From: Synechococcales cyanobacterium GL140_1_metabinner_5_sub
GTDB taxonomy: Bacteria; Cyanobacteriota; Cyanobacteriia; Cyanobacteriales; Chamaesiphonaceae
DNA length: 64,000 nucleotides
Assembly: GCA_025359065.1 (NCBI GenBank)
Contig: JANYHM010000079.1
Location: 16,229-80,228, forward strand
Direction: 5' to 3'
Shown here: one piece after another, positions 1 to 10,961 of the stretch
Position numbering within the stretch: position 1 is the first letter of the stretch
How the letters are laid out: every line of letters starts with the position of its first letter
Position numbers and translations under genes: made by a program
The notes under the pieces: generated by a model
The model's database searches: none
The model's input: the letters and a program-made list of their open reading frames with translations, nothing else
Told to the model about the DNA's origin: nothing

Positions 1-122
1 AGTCTTGGGTACCGAGTCGCTTAGAGTACTGCCGATGAGAGAGGTTTAAGATTTGTTACGACCATTTGCGGCAAAATGTGGCAAGGTTACATTAATCGAT
101 GTAAGAAAAATAATTTAAAATC

Positions 123-701
123 ATGGACTTTTCTAGTGTTCAGAACTTAGGCAGCAGCCTGCCCCTCGTTTACCTCACCGCCTTTATTGCTCTGCTCGCC
201 GGATCTGCCGTCATCGTGGGCAAACAAATTGTCAAAAACCGCATCCTAGAAAACGACCTAGGCAAACTGGAAAAAAGAGTTCTTGCCGACGACTGCACCG
301 CCCAAGAATACTACGCTCTAGCCAGCATCTACCTAGACAAAAGACTGTTTGTCCAAGCCGTCAAACTGCTGCAAAAAGCCCTGAAGAATAAATCCACCGC
401 CGCCGAGGGAGAATCGATCGAAGCTAACGAGTTTGCCCCCGTTCATAACGCCCTGGGCTACGCCTACGAATGCCAAGAGCAATTTGACCTAGCCATCCGC
501 AATTACAAAGAAGCCATCAAACAAGACCCCACTTATGTAACGGCTATGAACAACCTGGGTCATGCCTACGAGCAAAAGAAACTGATGAGCCAAGCTTTAG
601 AATCTTATGAACAAGCTCTGGCCCTCGATCCCAAAAATGAAACCGCTGACCGCAGAATCACATCTCTCCGTCGCCGTCTAGTTACCACCACCAACAGTTA
701 G
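123..701 (+). CDS. TPR-repeat protein with N-terminal membrane anchor
   Basis: A 192-residue protein. Residues about 13-35 form one hydrophobic segment, so the protein is probably anchored in a membrane. After a basic stretch and a first helical pair around residues 60-90, two clear tetratricopeptide repeats follow (about 100-170), with the usual NALGYAYE / NNLGHAYEQ helix-A and DPTY / DPKN turn signatures. TPRs bind other proteins, so a scaffold or assembly role is likely, but the partner cannot be read from sequence. It lies 50 bp upstream of mazG on the same strand. Third codon positions are strongly C-rich compared with most neighbours, which may reflect high expression. No good ribosome binding site precedes the ATG. 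Confidence 0.8.
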   Translation: MDFSSVQNLGSSLPLVYLTAFIALLAGSAVIVGKQIVKNRILENDLGKLEKRVLADDCTAQEYYALASIYLDKRLFVQAVKLLQKALKNKSTAAEGESIEANEFAPVHNALGYAYECQEQFDLAIRNYKEAIKQDPTYVTAMNNLGHAYEQKKLMSQALESYEQALALDPKNETADRRITSLRRRLVTTTNS

Positions 702-751
702 GCAGCTAGAATATTAAGGAAGAATTCTGTGACCCATGACGAAATCTTAAG

Positions 752-1546
752 ATGAAATCTAATATGCTGCCCGCTTTGCAAGAGCTAATTGATGTGGTCT
801 CCCGCCTGCGGGATCCAGAGCATGGTTGTCCTTGGGATTTGGAGCAAACCCCAGAAAGTTTAACTCCTTATATTATTGAAGAAGCCTACGAGACGGTTCA
901 TGCAATTCGATCGCAGCAGCCCGAACAAATTGTCGAAGAGCTAGGCGATTTATTGTTACAGGTAGTCCTCCAAGCTCAACTTGCTAGCGAGGCCGGAAAC
1001 TTTACTTTGGCTGAGGTGGCCGAGGGTATTAGTAAAAAATTGATTCGTCGTCATCCCCATGTGTTTGGTGATACTCAAGTCAGCAGTGTTGCGGAGGTGC
1101 GAGACAACTGGGATCAGATTAAAGCGGCAGAGAAAGGAGTTGATCGATCTTTGCCTAGCCAAAAAATCAAAAAATACACCGAGACCATGCCACCCCTCAC
1201 CGCTGCTGTGAAAGTTTCAGCAGCGGCCACTAAGTTTGGCTTCGAGTGGGAAAAAGTTGATGATGTGTGGGACAAGTTTTCTGAAGAGCTGGATGAATTT
1301 AAGGAAGCATTGCAAACCGATGATGTGCAGCATCAAGAATCGGAGTTGGGAGATTTGCTATTTACAGTAGTCAATCTTGCCCGCTGGTATAAGTTGGATC
1401 CAGAGCGAGGTTTGCAGGGAACTTTGAATCGGTTTAGTCAGCGCTTAGAGCAAATGGAGAAGGTGATCGATCGGCCTCTTGCTGAATATTCTTTGGCAGA
1501 ATTAGAAGTTCTCTGGCAACAAGCTAAGCGAAAACTGGCAGAGTAA
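752..1546 (+). CDS. mazG: Nucleoside triphosphate pyrophosphohydrolase MazG
   Basis: A 264-residue protein of normal length for two-domain MazG. It hydrolyses (d)NTPs to the monophosphate and pyrophosphate in the cytoplasm, for housecleaning of altered nucleotides. The opening LRDPEHGCPWDLEQTPESL block is diagnostic. Each of the two tandem MazG helical domains carries the metal-binding EExxE..ELGDLL pattern: EEAYE...EELGDLLLQVV near residue 64 and EELDEF...ESELGDLLFTVV near residue 200. The ATG at 752 is used; an in-frame ATG twelve bases downstream is an alternative. It is convergent with ligA, whose stop is 94 bp away. Confidence 0.96.
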   Translation: MKSNMLPALQELIDVVSRLRDPEHGCPWDLEQTPESLTPYIIEEAYETVHAIRSQQPEQIVEELGDLLLQVVLQAQLASEAGNFTLAEVAEGISKKLIRRHPHVFGDTQVSSVAEVRDNWDQIKAAEKGVDRSLPSQKIKKYTETMPPLTAAVKVSAAATKFGFEWEKVDDVWDKFSEELDEFKEALQTDDVQHQESELGDLLFTVVNLARWYKLDPERGLQGTLNRFSQRLEQMEKVIDRPLAEYSLAELEVLWQQAKRKLAE

Positions 1547-1640
1547 TTTATTACTATTAAATCCTCACCAAATCACCTCTATTTTTGTTCCCAAAGGTTA
1601 ATTAAACTAATTCGACAATACTGGCCATGATGAATTCGCA

Positions 1641-3668
<2,028 letters not shown>

Positions 3669-3756
3669 TTACTAAGTTCGTCAGTACTATAGCGCTTGAT
3701 GTTTGATTGTGTCAATGTCTAACCAACAAAATCTCGAATGAGAATTTGGATGCAGT

Positions 3757-4443
3757 CTAATCATCTTGCTCCTGATCTCGCTTAATGGGCACTCCAATTC
3801 GGTTGGCTCTTTGGGAAGGTGGAGTATATAAAGACATCAGACCCCGCATCTTTTCGGCTAAGACTAAGTGATGGTATAAGATCATGTTCTTCGATCGGCG
3901 ATCGACCCCGGTTTTGCAGTGGCTCAGAAAAATCCGATAGCCAGAATCTAGCACTAGCCAACAATAATAGTGTTTCTTCTTCTCTCCAGCCCAATATTGA
4001 CTGACCTCGATATCTGCCACTTCATTGAAATGAAAATAGGTGCTTAGTTCTACCCCGACACCATTGGTAGTCACCCGCTCAATTTGCCGCCGCGATTTAT
4101 CAAAAGTCCAGATAGCAAAGCAGGGATGGAAGCAAGCAACATATACAGTAGGAATTACCAGTACTGCTATCCCAATCCAATAAGCATCAGCAGGCACCAC
4201 GGTAAGATCTAAGTCGAATTGTGCTTTGAACCAAGGCTTAGCCATTAAAGGTAGCGGCGAGAAAAAAGCTGCAACTGGCGACAAAAAGAACGCCAAAGCT
4301 TCTAAATAATCGGTCCAAGCCTTTTTGATGGCCTTCGATCGGGGCAGTGAACCTCGCTGAAAAGTCAGAGTAGTTGGAGTTTCGTGAATTAGCTCTAGAC
4401 GTTGAGGGTAATATTTACGGATTTGGCGGCGAATCGAGGTCAT
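3757..4443 (-). CDS. Two-TM membrane protein with PH-like domain, function unknown
   Basis: A 228-residue protein not assigned to a characterised family. Two hydrophobic segments are visible at about residues 48-68 (ALAFFLSPVAAFFSPLPLMA) and 86-115. The C-terminal half alternates strands and turns in a way that resembles bacterial PH-like domains (FDKSRRQIERV, GYRIFLSHCKTG), as in many cyanobacterial hypothetical membrane proteins; this is inference from pattern only. The N-terminus is strongly basic. It lies 100 bp upstream of ligA on the same strand. About 500 bp without a confident gene separates its start from the response-regulator gene to the right. Confidence 0.65.
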   Translation of the reverse strand: MTSIRRQIRKYYPQRLELIHETPTTLTFQRGSLPRSKAIKKAWTDYLEALAFFLSPVAAFFSPLPLMAKPWFKAQFDLDLTVVPADAYWIGIAVLVIPTVYVACFHPCFAIWTFDKSRRQIERVTTNGVGVELSTYFHFNEVADIEVSQYWAGEKKKHYYCWLVLDSGYRIFLSHCKTGVDRRSKNMILYHHLVLAEKMRGLMSLYTPPSQRANRIGVPIKRDQEQDD

Positions 4444-4713
4444 AGTAGACGATGTGAGCGGTTATTGCTAACATACCCAGACCATAATTACAAAGTACCT
4501 TTATTTCCAAGAATAAATTAACAAATCTGGGAAGGCGCTGATACTCGGTCAAGTGAACGATCTGGAAGACAACTTGAGGCGATCTAAATCACAGAAAGAA
4601 ATTTCTTTCGATGGAAAAAGATACTCTGCTAATTCCTTGTATTCCCTTTCCCAAAAGGGTTGTGTCGATTTAGCGATGCTGATTGATCTAACAAATACTT
4701 GATCGACTTGTAA

Positions 4714-4746
4714 TTTCATCTCAATTTCACACTACTGGGCAATACT
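4714..4746 (+). promoter_or_regulatory. Putative promoter with phased TTTCA direct repeat
   Basis: TTTCA occurs at 4714-4718 and again at 4725-4729, exactly 11 bp apart. This phasing is typical of OmpR/PhoB-family binding sites. A possible -10 element AATACT follows at 4741-4746. If used, transcription would begin near 4753 and give a leader of about 190 nt before the response-regulator gene. The 270 bases to its left (4444-4713) show no gene or recognisable element. Confidence 0.35.
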
Positions 4747-4752
4747 GAAGAC

Positions 4753-4878
4753 ATGTCAAAGGTGTTCATTGGTTATTTATTTAATGCCAACTCAACATCT
4801 TCAGATCACACACCACGAAAACTTACTGCTCCCGCTTCTCTTGTAGAGGTGGGTTATTTTTTGCCAAATTTTTACTGA
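4753..4878 (+). CDS. Possible 41-residue leader ORF
   Basis: An ATG-initiated frame of 41 codons (MSKVFIGYLF... ending LPNFY) lies between the TTTCA repeat and the response-regulator gene. It reads straight through the hairpin at 4831-4862. A GAAG two bases before the ATG is a poor ribosome binding site. A frame of this length is expected fairly often by chance, and I recognise no family. It is recorded because a short ORF across a terminator-like hairpin is the geometry of a translation-controlled leader. Confidence 0.2.
   Translation: MSKVFIGYLFNANSTSSDHTPRKLTAPASLVEVGYFLPNFY
4831..4862 (+). terminator. Terminator-like hairpin in the leader of the two-component operon
   Basis: CCC..CTC at 4831-4840 can pair with GAG..GGG at 4846-4853 around a TTGTA loop, and GTTATTTTTT follows at once. 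The stem has an internal mismatch, so strength is moderate. It lies 78 bp before the response-regulator ATG. It could end a short leader RNA or attenuate the operon. Confidence 0.4.
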
Positions 4879-4940
4879 CTGCATTTCCGGCTGGATGATT
4901 TTGCTATAGTGAGGGAGTAAAATTCCGCCTGACGTAAATT

Positions 4941-5630
4941 ATGCGGCTATTACTAGTAGAAGACGAACCAGATTTAGGTGCAGCTATCCAGCAGACCCTC
5001 ACCCAATCGGCCTATGTAGTGGACTGGGTACAGGATGGAGATTTAGCTTGGGAGTATCTCACATCCAATTGGACGAAGTATGAAATGGCGATCTTTGACT
5101 GGCTGTTACCTGGTTTATCGGGCATTGAGCTATGTCAACGCTTGCGCAGCCAATCTCAGGCTCTGCCAATTTTGATGCTGACTGCACGAGACAGCATGGA
5201 AGACAAGGTGATGGGGCTAGATGCGGGAGCCGATGATTATTTAGTCAAGCCCTTTGGCATGGCAGAGCTATTAGCCAGACTGCGGGCTTTGCAGCGTCGA
5301 TCGCCCCAGTTACAATCCCAGCAATTACAGGCGGGGGATCTGCTGTTAGACTACAACACTAGAACGGTGATGCAGATTTCTGGCCAGAATCATCTGCCGG
5401 TTTCGTTGACTACCAAAGAGCTGCAAATGTTGGAATATCTCATGCGTCACCCCGATCGGATCTTAACCAGTGAGCAGATTCGCGCCCAAATTTGGTCTTT
5501 GGATTCCGATAGCTTTAGTAATGTGGTGGCCGCTCAAATGCGTTTATTACGCCGAAAGCTGGCTGATATTGAATGTCAAAGCACAATCGAGACAGTGCGC
5601 GGAGTAGGCTATCGATTTGTGGTTGGTTAA
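4941..5630 (+). CDS. OmpR-family response regulator, RppA-like
   Basis: A 229-residue regulator. The receiver domain (1-120) has the acidic pair ED at 7-8, the phosphoacceptor Asp53 in IFDWLLPGLSG, the conserved Thr in MLTARDS and Lys in LVKPF. A winged-helix DNA-binding domain follows (about 130-227; LTTKELQMLEYLMRHPDR...VRGVGYRF). It is three bases upstream of its sensor kinase gene and is surely cotranscribed with it. The pair resembles RppA/RppB (NrsR/NrsS) of Synechocystis and is a paralogue of the copR/copS pair at 26-28 kb. Its target is unknown; no transporter gene is next to it. The TTTCA direct repeat upstream could be an autoregulatory site. Confidence 0.9.
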   Translation: MRLLLVEDEPDLGAAIQQTLTQSAYVVDWVQDGDLAWEYLTSNWTKYEMAIFDWLLPGLSGIELCQRLRSQSQALPILMLTARDSMEDKVMGLDAGADDYLVKPFGMAELLARLRALQRRSPQLQSQQLQAGDLLLDYNTRTVMQISGQNHLPVSLTTKELQMLEYLMRHPDRILTSEQIRAQIWSLDSDSFSNVVAAQMRLLRRKLADIECQSTIETVRGVGYRFVVG

Positions 5631-5633
5631 GTC

Positions 5634-7016
5634 ATGCAAAGAAATAAACTGTTTAGTAGAACTCGCTGGAGATTAGCATTTTCTTATGCTGCCGCCATGG
5701 CAATTATTTTAGGTATTATGGGTGGCATTTGGTATGTCACTACCCAACACATTTTGATGTTTAGCGCCACTAAAGAGTTAGAGTCTTTTGTGGGAGTTAT
5801 GCACAAAGAAATTGAAACCAATCTCAACAAGCCAGGAGAAGTCTCTAAAGACGTGCTGGTTTTTATGCCCCAGATATGTGTGTCTGATAATAAATGCCCA
5901 GAAAAAAAACAGCAGTTTCATCGTTATCTTAAGTCTACTCTAGTTAACGAATATCACATTCAAATGTTCGATAAAAATAGTAAATTAATTGCGGCTACTG
6001 ATAACCAATTACCTCCTAAACTAAATATTATTCCGGCAAAACAGCAGTTAATTGTAGATGTGTCTGATGGTCGTAATTACTTGCAAAAATCTATGTTGTT
6101 GCACGATAACCAACGACGAGACTGGGGATATTTGCAGGTCAGCCGTGACTTACAAGATGTGGCTGATAATCTGAAGGAAGTACGCTGGTTGTTAACTGTG
6201 GGTTTACCGATCGCTTGGGTAGTAATTTTAATTGCTAGCTGGTTGTTAGCCGGGTCGGCCATGAAGCCGATCTATCGCTCTTATCAGCATATTCAACAAT
6301 TTACTGCTGATGCAGCCCATGAGCTACGGACTCCCTTGGCCGCAACTCAGGCCACAGTAGAATCTACGTTATTGCAACCAGGGGCGGAATGGCCGCAGAT
6401 ACAAGAAGTGTTGATTATTATTCAACGCCAAAACCAAAGACTGATCCAGCTAGTTGCCGATTTATTGTTATTGTCACGAATTGATCTGCGGGCTTATGGT
6501 GGCAAAAGTACTGGCTTTCGTCAAGAGTGGGAAGCCTGTTGCCTAAATAATATTGTGGCTGATTTAGATGAAGAGCTAGCCGCCATGGCGATCGCGGCGG
6601 ATATTCAGTTTAATACAGTGATGGGAGTTAATCATGCACTGTGGGTGTGGGGCAATAGTGAACAGCTATATCGGCTGGTGACAAATTTAATTGTGAATGC
6701 TATCAAATATACTCCTCCCAAAGGTCAGGTGACAGTTTTTCTGCGTCAGCGAAATCGGATGGCGATTATTCAGGTGCAAGATACCGGGGTGGGCATTGAT
6801 CCTAAGGCACAGAGAAGAATTTTTGATCGATTTTATCGGGTTTATAATAATCGATCGCGCCATGATGGAGGTTCGGGCTTAGGGCTGGCTATTGTGAAGT
6901 CGATCGCGACTCTCCATCGTGGGCGATTAAATGTGCAGAGCAAGGTGGGGCAGGGCAGTCTGTTTACTTTGGAGCTGCCCAAATTGGGGACTAGGGTGAA
7001 GGAGCCTAAATATTAG
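5634..7016 (+). CDS. Sensor histidine kinase, RppB-like
   Basis: A 460-residue membrane kinase. TM1 is about residues 15-37 and TM2 about 185-207, enclosing a periplasmic sensor of roughly 150 residues. That sensor contains Cys82 and Cys88 (CVSDNKC), also seen in the CopS homologue in this window and possibly a metal or redox site. A short linker is followed by HisKA with phospho-His229 (DAAHELRTPLA). The HATPase has an N box (NLIVNAIKYTP), G1 (DTGVGIDP) and G2 (GGSGLGLAIVKS). It phosphorylates the regulator encoded three bases upstream. Its stop codon overlaps the convergent GTPase gene by four bases. The inducing signal is not known. Confidence 0.9.
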   Translation: MQRNKLFSRTRWRLAFSYAAAMAIILGIMGGIWYVTTQHILMFSATKELESFVGVMHKEIETNLNKPGEVSKDVLVFMPQICVSDNKCPEKKQQFHRYLKSTLVNEYHIQMFDKNSKLIAATDNQLPPKLNIIPAKQQLIVDVSDGRNYLQKSMLLHDNQRRDWGYLQVSRDLQDVADNLKEVRWLLTVGLPIAWVVILIASWLLAGSAMKPIYRSYQHIQQFTADAAHELRTPLAATQATVESTLLQPGAEWPQIQEVLIIIQRQNQRLIQLVADLLLLSRIDLRAYGGKSTGFRQEWEACCLNNIVADLDEELAAMAIAADIQFNTVMGVNHALWVWGNSEQLYRLVTNLIVNAIKYTPPKGQVTVFLRQRNRMAIIQVQDTGVGIDPKAQRRIFDRFYRVYNNRSRHDGGSGLGLAIVKSIATLHRGRLNVQSKVGQGSLFTLELPKLGTRVKEPKY

Positions 7017-8599
7017 ACCGTATCAGCCTCTGCCGAAACCTCTTTAAAGTCTTGCCCCGCATCATCAACCGGCAATGCAATCAACTCGTCCCGCAATCTA
7101 GCCATGATGGTTTTATTATCAATATCTTTCAATATCTCCCGCATTACCGTGTTGGCACCCAATCGACCCCAGGTGCTGCCTTTAGCTAAATAAACCTGTG
7201 CTGCTTTGCCCACAGCGTAAGCACCATAGCCTGCGATCGCCCCCTGTAAAATTCCTCCAGCAAAGTAGCCGGGTACTGCCGCCCAACTAAAGCTGGCAAC
7301 ATCTAATAAATTATCGCTGCGACCAATTCCAAACACCAGTACTGTCAATATTTCGCCTAACAGCAAGCTAGCCCCGCTAAATAATACTCCAGCGATCGGC
7401 TTACTGGTTTGATAGCTAGTAATTGGCAAATTATATAACTTGGCCAGAGAGCGCACCATTACTAAATCAATAAAAATACCCACCACTACATCAAAAAAGA
7501 CGATCGGGTTGAGGGCGATCGCTAAAGCCTTGTATTGAGCAAATTTCCAGACTAACTGCTGAGACTCTGCGGCCATGGCACTGAGAGTAGTTTCGGCTAA
7601 ATGGTTTTCGGTGGAGCGTGCCTGTACCAAAGCATTGATCGCCAACAGCGAAGGGCCTTCGGCTGCCAATAGATTTAGGATTTTTACTTTCAGCGGTTCT
7701 ACCTGAGGGACTGGTTTTTCCCAGGTGTTCTTGCTGGTGCCATCGGGATACTCGGTGCGTACCTGCATGGCCGCTGGATCGGCGGCTACCATTACCACTT
7801 CGTCGGCTGAGAGTAAACGGTGCAGCATTTCACTGGTGGCCGTGGCTGCGGTAGATGCTACTGGTTCGGTGGGCTCGTTGCCCAAATTTTGTAATTCGGA
7901 ATATATTGTCTGGCGTTCTTGTTCTGGATAGAGATCTGACTTATTAAAGACCAGCAGCAAAGGCTTTTGAGCCGTGCGTAGCTCACAGAGCGCCTGGTAT
8001 TCTAGCTTGGTGATATCGCCAGCAATGATAAATAAAATCAAATCGGCCTTGCTAGCAATTTCTTGCGCCATCTGCCCGCGAATCTCGCCGTTGATTTCAT
8101 CTAGTCCGGGCGTGTCAATCAGGTCAATTTGGATTTGGGGGTTAGGTTGCCAACGCACCGATCGAGGAAATTTGGTCACGCCATTTAATGGGCCAACATC
8201 TAAAACCTGCTCGCCAATTAAGGCATTCAGTACCGCTGACTTGCCGCGACTCACCAAACCAAACACGGCAATGCAGTACAGACTCCGATCAAGCTTGCTC
8301 AAAGTTTCATTCAATAGGGCAATATCAGCTTGGGCACCGGCTGGTGCGTTGGTCTGGTAACGTTCTAAGCTATTTTTCAAGCTCGCTCTGGCCAGCTCAA
8401 AGCGATTTTCTTCTAATGTTTTGGTGGGTGAATTAGCTGTTTCCCCAATTGGATCACCGTCAAATGCTGGGGGTGCTGGTATCTCTAATTGGGGCTCCAA
8501 AAATGGATCTGGAATATCAGCAGAGGTGCCTGATAGCTTAGGTTCTGACGGATTTTGGTTCTCTAGATCGGTCACGGCGACGGTATCCTTGAAGATCAC
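7013..8599 (-). CDS. GTPase with C-terminal DUF697 membrane domain
   Basis: A 528-residue protein. Residues 1-65 are acidic and low in complexity. The Era/dynamin-like G domain has G1 GLVSRGKS (114-121), G3 DTPG (162-165) and G4 NKSD (219-222). The C-terminal half has several hydrophobic stretches (about 355-380, 395-430, 435-475) matching DUF697, common in cyanobacterial and plastid GTPases thought to act at membranes. It begins with GTG, and an in-frame GTG eight codons later is possible. It is convergent with and overlaps the kinase gene by four bases. Specific function unknown; membrane remodelling or envelope stress is a family-level guess. Confidence 0.85.
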   Translation of the reverse strand: MIFKDTVAVTDLENQNPSEPKLSGTSADIPDPFLEPQLEIPAPPAFDGDPIGETANSPTKTLEENRFELARASLKNSLERYQTNAPAGAQADIALLNETLSKLDRSLYCIAVFGLVSRGKSAVLNALIGEQVLDVGPLNGVTKFPRSVRWQPNPQIQIDLIDTPGLDEINGEIRGQMAQEIASKADLILFIIAGDITKLEYQALCELRTAQKPLLLVFNKSDLYPEQERQTIYSELQNLGNEPTEPVASTAATATSEMLHRLLSADEVVMVAADPAAMQVRTEYPDGTSKNTWEKPVPQVEPLKVKILNLLAAEGPSLLAINALVQARSTENHLAETTLSAMAAESQQLVWKFAQYKALAIALNPIVFFDVVVGIFIDLVMVRSLAKLYNLPITSYQTSKPIAGVLFSGASLLLGEILTVLVFGIGRSDNLLDVASFSWAAVPGYFAGGILQGAIAGYGAYAVGKAAQVYLAKGSTWGRLGANTVMREILKDIDNKTIMARLRDELIALPVDDAGQDFKEVSAEADTV

Positions 8600-8744
8600 T
8601 TTTTCGCCAGTCTAACAGTCTTTCGCCAGATTAAGCCGCCATCTATGGGTGGTGGAGATGGCTAGCGTGGTAAACTTTTATTAAACATCAGTCACTTTGC
8701 AGCGAGTAGATATCTCGTAGGTTCAAGAAGGCAGGTTCAGGAAG

Positions 8745-10391
8745 TTGAAAGATTACTGGTTTCTCAATGCAGTGATTGCCCTGGGTAGCGGTAGCATTTT
8801 AGGATTGCTGCTCAATCCTGGTGTGACCCCATTAATCGGCTGCGCATGTGCTCTGACCAGTGTGGGCAGCTTTTGGGTGGTCAAGCGCATTGAAAAATAC
8901 CGTTTAGATCGATCGGGCAAGTCTTTAAATGCCAAAATTCATCATTTAAGTCTGCGAGCGCAAGCCATTCAAGAAAATGTGCTGGTTGCAGAAGATCAGC
9001 GCACTCGTTTACAGATGGAAATTGTCAGCCATCAAAATCAGGTTATGGCTCTCGAAGCCGCGCGGAAAAGGATCGCGGGGGAAACAGCCACCATTGAATC
9101 GCAGTTGTTATTGCTGCAAGCTGAGAAAAAACTCTTGGAAGCCAGCTTGGAGCAGCCCTTGGCGACCAAAGCTGTAAATACTCTCAAACAAAATAATCGT
9201 ACTAAAGATCGCATCGCGGCTCAGCAAGAATCTTTGGCGACCTTGACCACCGAGATTGCAGAGCGCAGCTTAGAACATCAACAATTAACCGCTAAAATTG
9301 AGAATTTGGTAGCCGATCGCACCGCCGCTGCCGCCAAATGCAAGGAATTAAAAACCCAAGAAAAACAGCTAGAGCAGTCTTTACAACATTTGCAGGCTCA
9401 AGTTACTCAGCAGTCTATTTTGCAAACTCAAGTCACAGAGCTACATAAAGAACGGGAGCAATTACAAGAATCGATCGACTGGCTGCGCACCGATCGAGAT
9501 CAAATTATTGCCCAGTCTCAATCCCAGTTGCAGGAGCTATTAGAAAAAGAGCAGGCCACGCGACAGTCGGTGAATGAGCTGCAACAAGAAGCCATTAAAC
9601 ATGAGCAGACTCAAGAACGGGTTGAGGCTCTCTATAAGGAATGGCAGGATTTAGAAGATTCAATGAAATTGTTGGCTCAGCAAAAAGCCGCCAAAGAAGC
9701 CGAGATGGCGGAGCTGCAACCAATTATTCAGATGTTGGAGCAGTCCCGAGAACATTTTATGTCGGAGGTAGCTGAGTTGACAGCGCAAAAAGAGCAGCTC
9801 GATGAATTTACCGTTGAGCTTATTCAGCAGAAAACTGAGCAGGAAGCAGAGATCGCCGAGATTCAGCCTTTGCTGCAAACTTTGGAAGTATCTCGCAGTC
9901 AATTTATGACCGAGTTAGCGGAGCTGACGACACAAAAAGAGCAGCTAGAACGTTCTCTTGCTGAACTTGCCACCCGCAGAGAAATTAGGGAAGCTGAAGT
10001 AGCTGCAATTAGGCCAACCGTCATTACCTTAGAACAAACTCGGGAGCAGTTGATGGCCGAAGTAGCCGAGCTGCGATCGCAAAAAGTTCGGTTGGACCAG
10101 ACTAATTTGCAAGCAGAGAACCTGGCCATGGAGTCTTCGCTAGCATCGGAGCCACTGTTTTCTGATTTAACGGCTTGGCAAGACAAGTTTGAAGATGAAA
10201 ATATTCGCGCGGTGTTTGAGCATTTATATGAGTATGGTTCCTTGACCGAGGCAGAGTTGACCCAAATGCTGGAGGGAAATCCTCGCAAGGCAAGACAGTT
10301 TGCATTGAAGTTTGATGAGTATTTGATGTATGTGCCTTTTGCAGCCAGAGTCGAGGTCGGAGCAGCGGGCAAGCGTTATGTGCGTAACTAG
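8745..10391 (+). CDS. Membrane-anchored coiled-coil protein with three 49-residue repeats
   Basis: A 548-residue protein starting with TTG, preceded by AGGA. No ATG fits, because the hydrophobic N-terminus begins here. Two TM segments lie within residues 1-48. Residues about 60-460 are almost entirely coiled coil (Q/E/A/L rich). Residues about 317-463 are three tandem copies of a 49-residue unit starting EAExAxxxP; 49 is exactly seven heptads, and at DNA level the period is 147 bp (9696, 9843, 9990). A small helical C-terminal domain follows (about 480-548; NIRAVFEHLYEYGSLTEAELTQML), possibly winged helix. The 3' end overlaps folK by 14 bp. Function unknown; a spacer or tether at the membrane is plausible. 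Confidence 0.75.
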   Translation: MKDYWFLNAVIALGSGSILGLLLNPGVTPLIGCACALTSVGSFWVVKRIEKYRLDRSGKSLNAKIHHLSLRAQAIQENVLVAEDQRTRLQMEIVSHQNQVMALEAARKRIAGETATIESQLLLLQAEKKLLEASLEQPLATKAVNTLKQNNRTKDRIAAQQESLATLTTEIAERSLEHQQLTAKIENLVADRTAAAAKCKELKTQEKQLEQSLQHLQAQVTQQSILQTQVTELHKEREQLQESIDWLRTDRDQIIAQSQSQLQELLEKEQATRQSVNELQQEAIKHEQTQERVEALYKEWQDLEDSMKLLAQQKAAKEAEMAELQPIIQMLEQSREHFMSEVAELTAQKEQLDEFTVELIQQKTEQEAEIAEIQPLLQTLEVSRSQFMTELAELTTQKEQLERSLAELATRREIREAEVAAIRPTVITLEQTREQLMAEVAELRSQKVRLDQTNLQAENLAMESSLASEPLFSDLTAWQDKFEDENIRAVFEHLYEYGSLTEAELTQMLEGNPRKARQFALKFDEYLMYVPFAARVEVGAAGKRYVRN

Positions 10392-10881
10392 CTGTGCCAT
10401 TGGCCTAGGCAGTAATTTGGGCGATAGTCAAAGGCTGTTAGATTTAGCTATTAAGTCTCTGGATGATCATCTACAGATTGAAGTGATCCAGGTGGCTGGT
10501 TACTACTCTACCAAACCAATTGGGCCACCTCAGCCAGATTATTTGAACAGTGCGGTGACGATCGCTACGAGTCTTTCTCCCTGGGAATTATTGATGGTGT
10601 TGCAGTCGATCGAAAACAACAGTGGCCGGGAACGGCAGGTGCATTGGGGCGCGAGGACTTTGGATTTGGATTTATTGTTGTACGGCTGTTGGTATATTAA
10701 TACTTCCAATCTCCAAGTTCCTCATCCTTATATGGCCGATCGGGGGTTTGTACTGGTTCCTTTGGCCGAAATCGCTGGGGATTGGTGGTGTGGGGAGAAA
10801 TTAGTCCAGGATTTGTGGTCGGTGGTCGATCGGGCTGGAGTCAAGCTTGAATGTAGGGTGGACACTTTTAGATTTGTTTAA
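10378..10881 (+). CDS. folK: 2-amino-4-hydroxy-6-hydroxymethyldihydropteridine pyrophosphokinase
   Basis: A 167-residue enzyme of folate synthesis that transfers pyrophosphate from ATP to hydroxymethyl-dihydropterin in the cytoplasm. Visible motifs are IGLGSNLGDS near the N-terminus, PIGPPQPDYLNSAV, and the signature RERQVHWGARTLDLDLLLYG. An upstream in-frame ATG at 10330 lies deep in the coiled-coil gene. The ATG at 10378, just before CVTSCAIGLG, matches the family N-terminus and leaves a 14-bp overlap that suggests translational coupling. Confidence 0.95.
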   Translation: MCVTSCAIGLGSNLGDSQRLLDLAIKSLDDHLQIEVIQVAGYYSTKPIGPPQPDYLNSAVTIATSLSPWELLMVLQSIENNSGRERQVHWGARTLDLDLLLYGCWYINTSNLQVPHPYMADRGFVLVPLAEIAGDWWCGEKLVQDLWSVVDRAGVKLECRVDTFRFV

Positions 10882-10961
10882 GGGATAATAAACCCAGCGG
10901 TTCTGTTGGTGATAGTTAGCACCTCAGTCTATTACTAATTCACTCGTTTACCTTTATTACT

